Assembly: GCF_000735435.1 (NCBI RefSeq)
Contig: NZ_JMPP01000022.1
Coordinates: forward strand, 89,122 to 153,121
Source of the DNA: Klebsiella planticola ATCC 33531
GTDB taxonomy: Bacteria > Pseudomonadota > Gammaproteobacteria > Enterobacterales > Enterobacteriaceae
DNA length: 64,000 nt
Reading direction: 5' to 3'
Below the pieces are notes generated by a model. It made no database searches and was not told the DNA's origin. It saw only the letters and a list, made by a program, of their open reading frames with translations. Below are positions 22,773-31,468 of this stretch, in pieces; position 1 is the stretch's first letter; every line of letters starts with the position of its first letter. A program made the position numbers and the translations under genes.

Positions 22773-24773
22773 ATGGATGAATTACTTAACCTGACGGCGC
22801 GGATGGCGCAGCAGGGCATTCGTCGTCTGCTGGTGCTCAGCGGCGACGACGCGTGGTGCCTGCAACAGGCGCTGCTGCTGCGTAAACGGCTGGCCGGCGA
22901 TGGTCTGTGGGTGGGGCCGCAGCCTATGGAAGAGCCCTGTATCTCGCCGCAAGCCCTCAAATCTCTCCTCGGACGTGAGTATCACCACGCCTTCTTTGAT
23001 GCTCGCAGCGGCTTCGACGCGGCGGCTTTTGCCGCGCTGAGCGGGACGTTGAAAGCGGGAAGCTGGCTGATCCTGCTGACCCCCTCTTTTACCTGTTGGC
23101 CATCGCGGCCCGATGCCGATTCTCTGCGCTGGAGCGACGCGTCGGAGCCTATTCCCACTCCCCATTTTGTCCACCGTTTTTGTCAGCGAGTCTGTGCGAA
23201 TCCTGAGGCGATCGTCTGGCGTCAGAATGAACCGCTGATGCTACCGGAGGAGGAGCCACGACCGCACTGGTATCCAGCTGATGGCCATCCTCAGGCCGAA
23301 CAGGCCGCTATTCTGGCCAGTCTGAGCACACTTCCTGCGGGCATTGCCGCGGTTACCGCCGAGCGCGGACGGGGAAAATCCGCGCTGGCGGGAATGTTGA
23401 TACGTCAGCTGGCGGGCGATGCCATCGTTACCGCCCCAGCGCGCGGCGCGACCGAGGTGATGGCAACGTTCGCCGGTGACGGTTTTCGCTTTATGGCGCC
23501 GGATGCGTTGCTGGCTGGCGATATTCGAGCGTCATGGCTGATCGTTGATGAAGCGGCAGCCATTCCCGGGCCGCTGCTTCGCCAGCTGGTCACCCGTTTT
23601 CCTCGCACCTTACTGACCACGACCGTGCAGGGTTATGAAGGGACCGGCCGCGGTTTTCTGCTCAAGTTTTGCGCCAGCTTTCCTCACCTGCGCCAGTTTA
23701 GTCTGCTTGATCCTATCCGCTGGGCCCCTGGCTGCCCGCTGGAAGCATTGGTCAGTGAATTACTCCTGTTTGGCGATGAAACCTTTACCCAATCTCCAGC
23801 GGGCGAGGTGACGTTTGAGGCGGTGAGTCAGGACAGCTGGCAGCAGCAGGACGGGCTTGCCGAGGCGATGTATCAACTGCTCTCCGGCGCACATTACCGC
23901 ACATCGCCGCTGGATTTGCGGCGGATGATGGATGCGCCGGGTCAGCATTTTACCTGCGCCCGCACGAGCAACGGCGTGGCCGCGGCGGTATGGCGGGTGG
24001 AGGAGGGGGGGCTTGATCCCGCCCTCAGTCGGGCGGTATGGGCCGGTTTTCGCCGCCCGCGCGGTAATCTGGTGGCGCAGTCGTTGGCGGCCCATGGCGG
24101 AAGCCCGCTGGCTGCTACGCTATTGGGGCAGCGAATCACCCGTATCGCCGTGCATCCGACCCGACAACGCGAGGGGCTTGGTCAGGCTCTGGTAGCCCGG
24201 GCGGTAGCGCAAAGCCACGGCCTCGATTATCTATCGGTCAGCTTTGGCTATACGCCAGAGCTAGGGCGCTTCTGGCAGCGCTGCGGTTTTACGCTGGTGC
24301 GTTTAGGTACCCATCGTGAGGCAAGCAGCGGGTGCTACACGGCGATGGCGCTTTATCCGTTAACCCCTGCGGGGCACGAACTGGTTCTACGGGAGTCGCA
24401 GCGTCTGGCGCGCGATGAGTTCTGGCTATGGGAGTGGCGAGAAGCGTTATTCCCGCGGCCGATGGCGCCAGCAGCTATGCTTACGGATGACGACTGGCTG
24501 GATGTGGCGGGGTTCGCGTTTGCCCATCGCCCGCTGCTGGCGGTGATTGGCAGCCTGAACCGCCTGCTGTTTCACTGCGGGCTGCCGCTTCCGGCGCTTC
24601 GCGCCCGTCTGCAACGCCAGGATGAAGCGGAGATTTGCGCCGGGCTGCGTCTGTCCGGACGCAAAGCGCTGCTGGCCAGGCTGCGCGAAGAAGCGGGACT
24701 GGCGCTGCTGAACCTCGACGCATCGCGGGCGGAGAGACTGCGTCAGCAGGTTGGGGAACTGCAATTTTTTTAA
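22773..24773 (+). CDS. tmcA: TmcA, tRNA(Met) cytidine acetyltransferase
   Basis: 666 residues (E. coli 671). It forms N4-acetylcytidine at the wobble base of elongator tRNA-Met, using acetyl-CoA and ATP or GTP. Order of domains: an N-terminal DUF1726-type part, an RNA-helicase-like module with Walker A AERGRGKSALAG (about residue 195) and Walker B WLIVDEAAAIPG, a GNAT acetyltransferase core around RITRIAVHPTRQREGLGQALV, and a C-terminal tRNA-binding tail. It is probably cotranscribed with ypfJ (12-base gap). Confidence 0.94.
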   Translation: MDELLNLTARMAQQGIRRLLVLSGDDAWCLQQALLLRKRLAGDGLWVGPQPMEEPCISPQALKSLLGREYHHAFFDARSGFDAAAFAALSGTLKAGSWLILLTPSFTCWPSRPDADSLRWSDASEPIPTPHFVHRFCQRVCANPEAIVWRQNEPLMLPEEEPRPHWYPADGHPQAEQAAILASLSTLPAGIAAVTAERGRGKSALAGMLIRQLAGDAIVTAPARGATEVMATFAGDGFRFMAPDALLAGDIRASWLIVDEAAAIPGPLLRQLVTRFPRTLLTTTVQGYEGTGRGFLLKFCASFPHLRQFSLLDPIRWAPGCPLEALVSELLLFGDETFTQSPAGEVTFEAVSQDSWQQQDGLAEAMYQLLSGAHYRTSPLDLRRMMDAPGQHFTCARTSNGVAAAVWRVEEGGLDPALSRAVWAGFRRPRGNLVAQSLAAHGGSPLAATLLGQRITRIAVHPTRQREGLGQALVARAVAQSHGLDYLSVSFGYTPELGRFWQRCGFTLVRLGTHREASSGCYTAMALYPLTPAGHELVLRESQRLARDEFWLWEWREALFPRPMAPAAMLTDDDWLDVAGFAFAHRPLLAVIGSLNRLLFHCGLPLPALRARLQRQDEAEICAGLRLSGRKALLARLREEAGLALLNLDASRAERLRQQVGELQFF

Positions 24774-24849
24774 CTAACTCATTCAGTTAAATGTCATGGT
24801 CATATTCCGCGTGCGGCGTAAACTGCCCACGTAAACTAAGGAGACAGCC

Positions 24850-25548
24850 ATGAAACACGACCATTTTATTGTGCAAAGCCCTGCGACACCTGCCCAACAG
24901 CTGCTGTTGCTGTTTCATGGCGTCGGCGATAACCCGGTTGCAATGGGGCAAATCGGTAGCCTGTTTGCGCCGCAGTTTCCGGATGCGCTGATCGTCAGCA
25001 TCGGTGGCGCGGAACCTTGCGGTCCACCGCCGGGTCGCCAGTGGTTCTCGGTTCAGGGGGTGACGGAGGAAAATCGCCAGTCGCGTATTGATGCCATTAT
25101 GCCGACCTTTATTGAGACCGTTCGCTACTGGCAGAAACAGAGCGGCGTCGGTCCGCGGGCGACGGCACTGATAGGTTTCTCGCAGGGGGCGATTATGTCT
25201 CTGGAGAGCATCAAAGCCGAGCCTGGGCTGGCATCACGGGTTATCGCCTTTAACGGACGGTATGCGACGCTTCCGCAGTCGGCAACCACCGCGACAACCA
25301 TCCATCTGATTCACGGCGGCGAGGATCGCGTTATCGATCTGGCGTGGGCGGTTTCGGCCCAGGAGGCGCTTCAGCAGGCGGGTGGCGACGTGACGCTGGA
25401 TATTGTCGAGGATCTGGGGCACGCGATTGACGATCGCAGTATGCAGTTTGCCCTTGAGCGCCTGCGCTATACCGTGCCGAAACACTATTTTGACGAAGCG
25501 TTGAGCGGCAGTACGCCAAAAGACGACGATATTATCGAATTGCTCTAA
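24850..25548 (+). CDS. ypfH: YpfH, carboxylesterase of the alpha/beta hydrolase family
   Basis: 232 residues, as in E. coli YpfH, which shows esterase activity on short acyl esters. The catalytic triad is visible: Ser in IGFSQGAIMS, Asp in HGGEDRVID and His in EDLGHAID. The oxyanion-type LLFHGVGDNPVAMG lies near the N-terminus. There is no signal peptide, so it is cytoplasmic. The start has AAGGAGACAGCC ahead. A REP hairpin follows. Confidence 0.9.
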   Translation: MKHDHFIVQSPATPAQQLLLLFHGVGDNPVAMGQIGSLFAPQFPDALIVSIGGAEPCGPPPGRQWFSVQGVTEENRQSRIDAIMPTFIETVRYWQKQSGVGPRATALIGFSQGAIMSLESIKAEPGLASRVIAFNGRYATLPQSATTATTIHLIHGGEDRVIDLAWAVSAQEALQQAGGDVTLDIVEDLGHAIDDRSMQFALERLRYTVPKHYFDEALSGSTPKDDDIIELL

Positions 25549-25572
25549 GCGAACTGATTTCGTGAACGTACT

Positions 25573-25606
25573 CCCCGGATAAGGCGTATCACGCCGCTAT
25601 CCGGGG
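25573..25606. repeat. REP element after ypfH
   Basis: CCCCGGATA (25573-25581) pairs with TATCCGGGG (25598-25606); inner GGCGT-ATC-ACGCC extends the stem. This is a classic single REP/PU palindrome between convergent ypfH and ypfN. Confidence 0.8.
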
Positions 25607-25649
25607 GATTCCCGGCCGTGTGGGATTGACCGGGGGCAGAGCCGAAATC

Positions 25650-25850
25650 TTACTTCTTCGGCTGGTCGTGCTTCGGCCAGTCGTCGTCATCGTCCCATTT
25701 ATCGTTACAATCACGATGGGGCGGCAGTTCTGGCTTATTGGCGAGAAACTTTTTGTGGTCAACGCGATTAAGATCCTTAATGACGTTAATCATGACGCCC
25801 ACCAAAAATACCAGCACCAGAATCCACCAGTGGTTGATTAGCCATTCCAT
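25650..25850 (-). CDS. ypfN: YpfN, small membrane protein (UPF0370)
   Basis: 66 residues, same as E. coli YpfN. One N-terminal membrane helix (about residues 4-24, [19 protein letters not shown]) and a charged cytoplasmic tail with [17 protein letters not shown]. The family is conserved in enterobacteria; the function is unknown. It follows dapE by 29 bases on the same strand and likely shares its message. GGAAGC precedes the ATG. Confidence 0.88.
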   Translation of the reverse strand: MEWLINHWWILVLVFLVGVMINVIKDLNRVDHKKFLANKPELPPHRDCNDKWDDDDDWPKHDQPKK

Positions 25851-25879
25851 GTGCGCTTCCTCTTTTCAGGTCGAGGTCG

Positions 25880-27007
25880 TCAGGCGACCAGTTGTTCCAT
25901 GATGCGTTGATACATCCGCGCCAGCAGCTGCAGGTCGGCGGCGTTAACACACTCATTGATTTTGTGAATTGTCGCATTCACCGGTCCCAGCTCAACCACC
26001 TGCGCACCCATGCGAGCGATAAAGCGACCGTCAGAGGTACCGCCGTTGGTCAGCAGCTGGGGTTTGATCTCATTATAGTGCTCAATGGCGTTCACCACCG
26101 CTTCGACCAGTTTGCCACGGCTGGTGAGGAACGGCTGGCCAGACAGCCACCAGTCCAGGGTATAGCGCAGCTGATATTTATCCAGCAGCTCGACGACGCG
26201 GGCTTTAATCATCTCGTCGGTCAGTTCAGTGCTAAAGCGGAAGTTGAACTGAACATACATGTCGCCGGGGATCACGTTATTGCTCCCGGTACCCGCCTGT
26301 ACGTTGGCTATCTGCATGCTGGTGGGGGGAAAGAATTCATTGCCTTTATCCCACTCGATTCCTACCAGCTCCGTCAGCATAGGGGCCGCGCGGTGCACCG
26401 GGTTATCGGCGAGATGCGGGTAAGCGACATGCCCCTGCACGCCGTGAATGGTCAGGTTACAGGTGAGTGAGCCACGACGACCGTTTTTGACCACGTCACC
26501 GACGACTTCGGTGCTTGACGGTTCGCCGACCAGGCAGTAGTCCAGGCGTTCGTTGCGGGCCATCAGCGCTTCGACCACTTTCACCGTTCCGTTATGCGCG
26601 CTGGCCTCTTCATCAGAGGTGATCAAAAAGGCCAGACGACCTTTATGATTCGGGTACTGGGCGACAAAGCGCTCGGCGGCAACCACCATCGCGGCCAGCG
26701 AGCCTTTCATATCTGCCGCGCCACGGCCAAACAGCATGCCGTCGCGGATGGTGGGTTCGAAGGGCGGGTTAATCCAACGGTCAGCATCGCCGGCCGGAAC
26801 CACGTCGGTATGGCCGGCAAAGGCCAGCGTTTCACCGCGCCCGCGCCAGGCCCAGAAATTTTGCGTATCGCCGAAATCCATCGGTTCCACGGTAAAGCCA
26901 ATCGCACGCAGGCGTTCAATCATTAACGCCTGACATCCCGCATCATCGGGGCTGAGGGAAGGGCGGCGAATAAGCTGCTGAGCCAGCTCAATGACCGGGC
27001 AAGACAT
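25880..27007 (-). CDS. dapE: N-succinyl-L,L-diaminopimelate desuccinylase
   Basis: 375 residues as in E. coli. A dinuclear zinc M20 amidohydrolase that releases diaminopimelate from its succinyl form. Metal and catalytic residues are visible: [10 protein letters not shown] (His and Asp), [11 protein letters not shown] (bridging Asp), [12 protein letters not shown] (general base Glu and zinc Glu), LVGEPSS, and the late [10 protein letters not shown]. Start ATG lies four bases from the yffB stop, so yffB-dapE-ypfN form one operon. Confidence 0.97.
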   Translation of the reverse strand: MSCPVIELAQQLIRRPSLSPDDAGCQALMIERLRAIGFTVEPMDFGDTQNFWAWRGRGETLAFAGHTDVVPAGDADRWINPPFEPTIRDGMLFGRGAADMKGSLAAMVVAAERFVAQYPNHKGRLAFLITSDEEASAHNGTVKVVEALMARNERLDYCLVGEPSSTEVVGDVVKNGRRGSLTCNLTIHGVQGHVAYPHLADNPVHRAAPMLTELVGIEWDKGNEFFPPTSMQIANVQAGTGSNNVIPGDMYVQFNFRFSTELTDEMIKARVVELLDKYQLRYTLDWWLSGQPFLTSRGKLVEAVVNAIEHYNEIKPQLLTNGGTSDGRFIARMGAQVVELGPVNATIHKINECVNAADLQLLARMYQRIMEQLVA

Positions 27008-27010
27008 AGA

Positions 27011-27367
27011 CTATACCTCGTTAACAAGCTTCTTATAAGTGAGTTCACTGAAACCCAGCAGCATAGGCTGCCCGGGCGCGCAGAGCAATGGGCGTTTGAT
27101 AATTGCCGGCATTTCCAGCATCAGCGCGGCGGCGGCATCGGCGTTATTGATACCGGCACGCACGGTTTCATCCAGTTTCCGCCAGGTTGTACCGCGCGTG
27201 TTGAGTAATGCTTCCCAGCCCAGTTCGGCGATAAAGGTGTTTAACAACTCGCGATCCAGGCCATCGGCACGATAATCATGGAACTGATATGCAATCTGAT
27301 GCGCTTCCAGCCAGCGGCGGGCCTTTTTAATGGTGTCGCAGTTTTTGATTCCGTACATAGTCAGCAT
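27011..27367 (-). CDS. yffB: YffB, ArsC/Spx-like reductase
   Basis: 118 residues as in E. coli YffB. ArsC-type thioredoxin fold: [17 protein letters not shown] contains the single N-terminal cysteine (Cys10), and [18 protein letters not shown] the conserved Arg-Pro region. It resembles arsenate reductases and Spx, but the substrate is unknown; YffB binds glutathione in related species. First gene of yffB-dapE-ypfN. The two ATG-compatible starts here give LTMYGIKNC; the E. coli-like length favours the one at 27365-27367. Confidence 0.88.
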   Translation of the reverse strand: MLTMYGIKNCDTIKKARRWLEAHQIAYQFHDYRADGLDRELLNTFIAELGWEALLNTRGTTWRKLDETVRAGINNADAAAALMLEMPAIIKRPLLCAPGQPMLLGFSELTYKKLVNEV

Positions 27368-27777
27368 AAATGAAACCTTTTCTTTTACGTTGGTTTAAGC
27401 GATTAACTCAGAAATTTCCGAATACAGCAGGCTGTATAAAATAATACGTGAATCGCGTGAATAAATATCCTTTTTTACCCTCTATATATGCACTGGGTGA
27501 ATATTAACCAGTCCGCTAACGATAACCCGGAAATCGCCTGCAGGCAGGGGATATAAAGAGCAGGATATCGGTAGTGTAAATTATCTGAAAACAGGCGTAA
27601 TGTTGCTAAATGTTGCTATGCATCACATTAAATTTCCACTCCCGGGCCCATAGTAGCAGTAAATCAGAGAGATGATGGCGTAGAAGGGGTTACCAGCAAT
27701 CGCAGTGATAACCTTAATGCACTTCCTTTCCCAAACCGATTTGCATAAAATTACCCATAATAATAAGAGAGGCTATT
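27368..27777. other. Intergenic region upstream of ypfM
   Basis: 410 AT-richer bases with no supported gene other than ypfM at the end. A tandem 10-base repeat AATGTTGCTA occupies 27599-27608 and 27609-27618. The region must hold the promoters of yffB (leftward) and ypfM (rightward), but I cannot place either with confidence. Confidence 0.5.
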
Positions 27778-27837
27778 ATGATTGAACATGAACTAGGGAA
27801 CTGGAAAGATTTTATTGAAGGTATGCTGCGTAAATAA
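27778..27837 (+). CDS. ypfM: YpfM, 19-residue protein
   Basis: The ATG at 27778 opens a 19-codon frame reading MIEHELGNWKDFIEGMLRK, nearly the same as the verified E. coli YpfM small protein; two residues differ (His4 and Gly15). AGAGAGGC sits seven bases ahead as ribosome site. It forms an amphipathic helix by inspection. The function is unknown. It lies between yffB and acrD as in E. coli and is followed by a terminator 70 bases later. Confidence 0.88.
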   Translation: MIEHELGNWKDFIEGMLRK

Positions 27838-27900
27838 AATCCTCAATGTGAGCAGGGTAATCGTAAGGCTAAAATAATAGCCCGGCGGTGTTAAACAGAT

Positions 27901-27931
27901 AAAAAAGGCGACTATGACAGTCGCCTTTTTG
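27901..27931. terminator. Bidirectional terminator between ypfM and acrD
   Basis: A six-A run, GGCGACT (27907-27913), loop ATGAC, AGTCGCC (27919-27925), then five T. The A and T tracts on both sides let it end ypfM (plus) and acrD (minus). Confidence 0.88.
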
Positions 27932-27974
27932 TTATTTCCCGAGGAAGAAACGGGACGCTCAGGATCCTGCCGGC

Positions 27975-30900
27975 TTATTGCGGGCGCTCTTTTTGCGGAA
28001 AGCGTCGACGTACCAGTACGAAGAATAGCGGAACGAAGAAGATAGCCAGGACCGTGGCGGAAATCATTCCTCCCATCACCCCGGTGCCCACGGCATGCTG
28101 GCTACCGGAACCGGCGCCGGTGCTGGTCGCCATCGGCAGGACCCCAAAAATAAAGGCCAGCGAAGTCATCAGGATCGGACGCAGACGCTGGCGACAGGCC
28201 GACAGCGTGGCGGCGAGTAAATCTTCCCCTTTCTCGTTGAGCTCATTAGCAAACTCGACGATCAGAATGGCGTTTTTCGCCGACAGGCCGATAACCGTCA
28301 GCAGGCCAACCTGGAAGTACACGTCGTTTTCAAGACCGCGCATCCAGGTGGCCATCAGCGCACCGATAACCCCCAGCGGCACCACCAGCATGACCGAGAA
28401 CGGGATAGACCAGCTCTCATACAGCGCAGCCAGACACAAGAACACCACCAGCAGCGAAATGGCGTACAGCGCCGGCGCCTGCGCGCCGGACAGTCGTTCC
28501 TGATAGGACATGGCCGTCCAGTCGAGCCCAAAGCCGTTTGGCAGCTGTCTGGTCAGATCTTCCATGATAGCCATCGCGGTACCGGTACTGATGCCCGGAG
28601 CCGCTTCACCGATGATTTCCACCGCCGAGTAGCCGTTATAGCGCTCCAGGCGCGGGGAGCCGGTTTGCCAGCGCGAGGTGGCAAATGCCGAGAAGGGCAC
28701 CATCGTGCCGCTGCTGTTGCGCACATACCACAGATTAATATCGTCAGGCAGCATGCGGTAAGGGGCGGCGGACTGGACGTAGACTTTCTTCACGCGGCCG
28801 CGATCCATAAAATCGTTCACGTAGCTTGAGCCCCAGGCGGTTTGCAACGTGTTGTTGATATCGTCAATAGACACGCCCAGCGCCTGGGCTTTCCGCTGAT
28901 CGATATCAATCTGCAGCTGCGGGCTATCGTCAAGGCCGTTATGGCGAACCCGGGTCAACCGGTCGTCTTTCGCCGCCAGATCGAGCAGCGTGTCGCGGGC
29001 TGCCATGAGCGCCGCGTGCCCGTTGCCGGCGTGGTCTTCGAGCTCCATATCAAAACCGGCGGAACTGCCCAGTCCGCTGATGGCCGGTGGGTTAGTGGCG
29101 AAGACGCGCGCCTCGTTAATGCTGTTAAAGGCTTTTGTCGCGCGTTCAATGATCGCAAACGAGGTACCGGTTTTCGCATCCCGTTCATCCCAGTCTTTCA
29201 GGCGGATAAACATGCGCGCGACGTTCTGACCATTGCCTCCCGGGCCAGAGCCCACGGTGGCGAAAATCGAAGCAACGTTGGCCTGTTCATGGCTAAAGAA
29301 ATAGTCCTCAACTTTTTGCACGACTTTTAAGGTCTGCTGTTGCGTTGCGCCGCTCGGCAGTTGCACCGAGGTCAGGAACATACCGCGGTCTTCCTGAGGC
29401 AGGAACGAAGTCGGGAGGCGTAAGAACATAAAGACCATCCCCCCCAACAGCAGCGCGTAGATAGCTATCCAGCGCAGCGAACGGTGAAGAATTTTGCCTA
29501 CGGCGGTTTCGTAACGGCTGGCGTTACGGTTGAACATACGGTTAAACCAGCCAAAGAAGCCTTTTTTACCGTGTTCTTCGCCTTTCTTCATGGGTTTCAG
29601 CAAGGTAGCACACAGGGCCGGGGTGAGGATCATGGCCACGAGTACCGACAGCACCATCGCCGAGACGATGGTAATAGAAAACTGACGATAAATGGCGCCG
29701 GTTGTGCCGCCGAAGAAGGCCATCGGGATAAAGACCGCCGACAGTACCATCGCGATCCCGACCAGCGCCCCCTGAATCTGGCCCATGGATTTTCGTGTCG
29801 CTTCACGCGGCGAAAGACCCTCTTCGCTCATGATGCGCTCAACGTTCTCGACAACCACGATAGCATCATCCACCAGCAGACCTATCGCCAGCACCATCGC
29901 GAACATCGTCAGGGTGTTGATACTGTAGCCACAGGCAAACAGGATGGCGAAGGTCCCCATCAGAACCACCGGTACGGCAATGGTTGGGATGAGCGTTGCG
30001 CGGATGTTTTGCAGGAACAGGTACATCACCAGGAACACCAGCACGATAGCTTCCAGCAACGTTTTTACCACGTCATGGATAGAGGCCTTCACGAAGGAGG
30101 TGGTTTCGTAGGCAATTTTATATTCAAGGCCGTGAGGGAAATACTGCGACAGCTCATCCAGACGATTGAGCACCAGCTCCGCGGTCTGCATTTCGTTTGC
30201 CCCCGAGGCCAGCTGCACGCCAAGGCCGGAGGCCGGGTTGCGGTTGTAGCGGCTGAGGTAATCGTAGCTTTCCGCGCCCAGTTCGACTTTCGCCACATCG
30301 CCGAGCGTCACCAGCGAACCGTCCGGATTCACGCGCAGCGTAATATCGCGGAACTGCTGCGGCGTTTGCAGCAGCGACTGGGCGTTAATGGTGGCGTTGA
30401 GCGACTGATTATCGACCGACGGCGTTCCGCCAAGCTGGCCGACCGCAATCTGCGCGTTCTGTGATTCGATGGCGTCGGTAACATCTTTCGCCGTCATCTG
30501 CACGCTGGTGAGTTTGGCCGGATCAAGCCAGATGCGCATTGAGTATTGCGAGCCGTAGGCCGTAATATCGCCAACGCCATTCACGCGGCTGAGCGGTTCC
30601 TGAATGTTACTGGCCACGTAGTCGGCGATATCCTGCTTATCCATGCTGCCGTCAGTTGAGACGAATGCGATGGTCAGAATGTTGGTATCACCGGTTTTAC
30701 GTACCGTCACCCCCTGATTTTGCACATCCTGAGGCAGTTTTTTCATTGCCGATTGCAGCTGGTTTTGTACCTGCTGCATGGCTTCGTTGGGATTCGTTCC
30801 GGCGGTAAAGGTCAGCGTAATCGTCGCCTGGCCCGAAGAGCTGCTCTGGGAAGACATATACATCAGGTTATCGAGGCCGGTCATATTCTGTTCGATAACC

Positions 30901-31088
30901 TGGGTGACGGTATTTTCCAGCGTTTGTGCGGAGGCGCCGGGATAATTGGCGGTAATGCGCACGTTAGGCGGCGCAAGATCGGGATATTGCTCAACGGGAA
31001 GTGACAAGATTGCGAGCGTTCCGGTCAGGCATAGCAGGATCGCCAGAACCCACGCGAAAATGGGGCGATCGATAAAAAAATTCGCCAT
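27975..31088 (-). CDS. acrD: AcrD, RND multidrug efflux transporter
   Basis: 1037 residues, same as E. coli AcrD, which exports aminoglycosides and anionic amphiphiles with AcrA and TolC. It starts [18 protein letters not shown] and has the RND architecture of 12 membrane helices and two large periplasmic loops. Proton-relay aspartates are in TM4 ([17 protein letters not shown]), and the second half has [16 protein letters not shown]. The chosen ATG (31086-31088) equals the E. coli start; the frame open to 31163 is upstream leader. As in E. coli no membrane-fusion gene is adjacent. It is divergent from aegA; narQ, expected upstream, is missing. Confidence 0.95.
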   Translation of the reverse strand: MANFFIDRPIFAWVLAILLCLTGTLAILSLPVEQYPDLAPPNVRITANYPGASAQTLENTVTQVIEQNMTGLDNLMYMSSQSSSSGQATITLTFTAGTNPNEAMQQVQNQLQSAMKKLPQDVQNQGVTVRKTGDTNILTIAFVSTDGSMDKQDIADYVASNIQEPLSRVNGVGDITAYGSQYSMRIWLDPAKLTSVQMTAKDVTDAIESQNAQIAVGQLGGTPSVDNQSLNATINAQSLLQTPQQFRDITLRVNPDGSLVTLGDVAKVELGAESYDYLSRYNRNPASGLGVQLASGANEMQTAELVLNRLDELSQYFPHGLEYKIAYETTSFVKASIHDVVKTLLEAIVLVFLVMYLFLQNIRATLIPTIAVPVVLMGTFAILFACGYSINTLTMFAMVLAIGLLVDDAIVVVENVERIMSEEGLSPREATRKSMGQIQGALVGIAMVLSAVFIPMAFFGGTTGAIYRQFSITIVSAMVLSVLVAMILTPALCATLLKPMKKGEEHGKKGFFGWFNRMFNRNASRYETAVGKILHRSLRWIAIYALLLGGMVFMFLRLPTSFLPQEDRGMFLTSVQLPSGATQQQTLKVVQKVEDYFFSHEQANVASIFATVGSGPGGNGQNVARMFIRLKDWDERDAKTGTSFAIIERATKAFNSINEARVFATNPPAISGLGSSAGFDMELEDHAGNGHAALMAARDTLLDLAAKDDRLTRVRHNGLDDSPQLQIDIDQRKAQALGVSIDDINNTLQTAWGSSYVNDFMDRGRVKKVYVQSAAPYRMLPDDINLWYVRNSSGTMVPFSAFATSRWQTGSPRLERYNGYSAVEIIGEAAPGISTGTAMAIMEDLTRQLPNGFGLDWTAMSYQERLSGAQAPALYAISLLVVFLCLAALYESWSIPFSVMLVVPLGVIGALMATWMRGLENDVYFQVGLLTVIGLSAKNAILIVEFANELNEKGEDLLAATLSACRQRLRPILMTSLAFIFGVLPMATSTGAGSGSQHAVGTGVMGGMISATVLAIFFVPLFFVLVRRRFPQKERPQ

Positions 31089-31468
31089 CAGAATTGAGAC
31101 CTCATTGTGTACATTTTTGTTACCGCACCGTCTGTGACACTTTATAGGCAACGCCACGGGCAAACGTGGAGAAATTAAGGAGATAGTGTAATTTATCGTG
31201 TGGCTTTAGCGGACACCGTAAAGAACTCTCCGACTCTCTTTGCGAAAACCGCCGCTTACCCCGGGGCCTGTTTGCCATCGTTAGACAGTTTTCTGCTTGC
31301 TACGTTAAATAAAACGCAATTTCATTTAAGTCAAAGAATTTGATCCAAAACGGGTTATCTCCAGAAAAAAACTATTTCGGGCAAATGAACATTGTTCCAG
31401 CCCCGTTTTGTCGGGTAATAAATAGTCATGCGAATCGAGGGGTTATTTAGCAAAGACCGAAGGATACC
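31089..31468. other. acrD-aegA intergenic region
   Basis: 380 bases between divergent genes. They contain the possible BaeR site at 31159-31176 and the aegA leader. An A-rich stretch lies around 31360. In E. coli the sensor kinase gene narQ occupies this position; no remnant open frame of it is visible here. Confidence 0.55.
31159..31176 (-). promoter_or_regulatory. Possible BaeR site upstream of acrD
   Basis: On the minus strand this reads AATTTCTCCACGTTTGCC, matching about 13 of 18 positions of the BaeR consensus I recall (TTTTTCTCCATDATTGGC). acrD is a BaeSR target in E. coli and Salmonella. The location, about 70 bases upstream of the start, is suitable, but the match is moderate. Confidence 0.4.

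Noticed and set aside
29484..30464. 326-codon open frame opposite acrD
   Set aside because: Same reason: low-information His/Gln/Arg-rich product, antisense to the pump gene.
31340..31355. FNR site before aegA (TTGATCCAAAACGG)
   Set aside because: Only one half-site is good; the second half does not resemble ATCAA.
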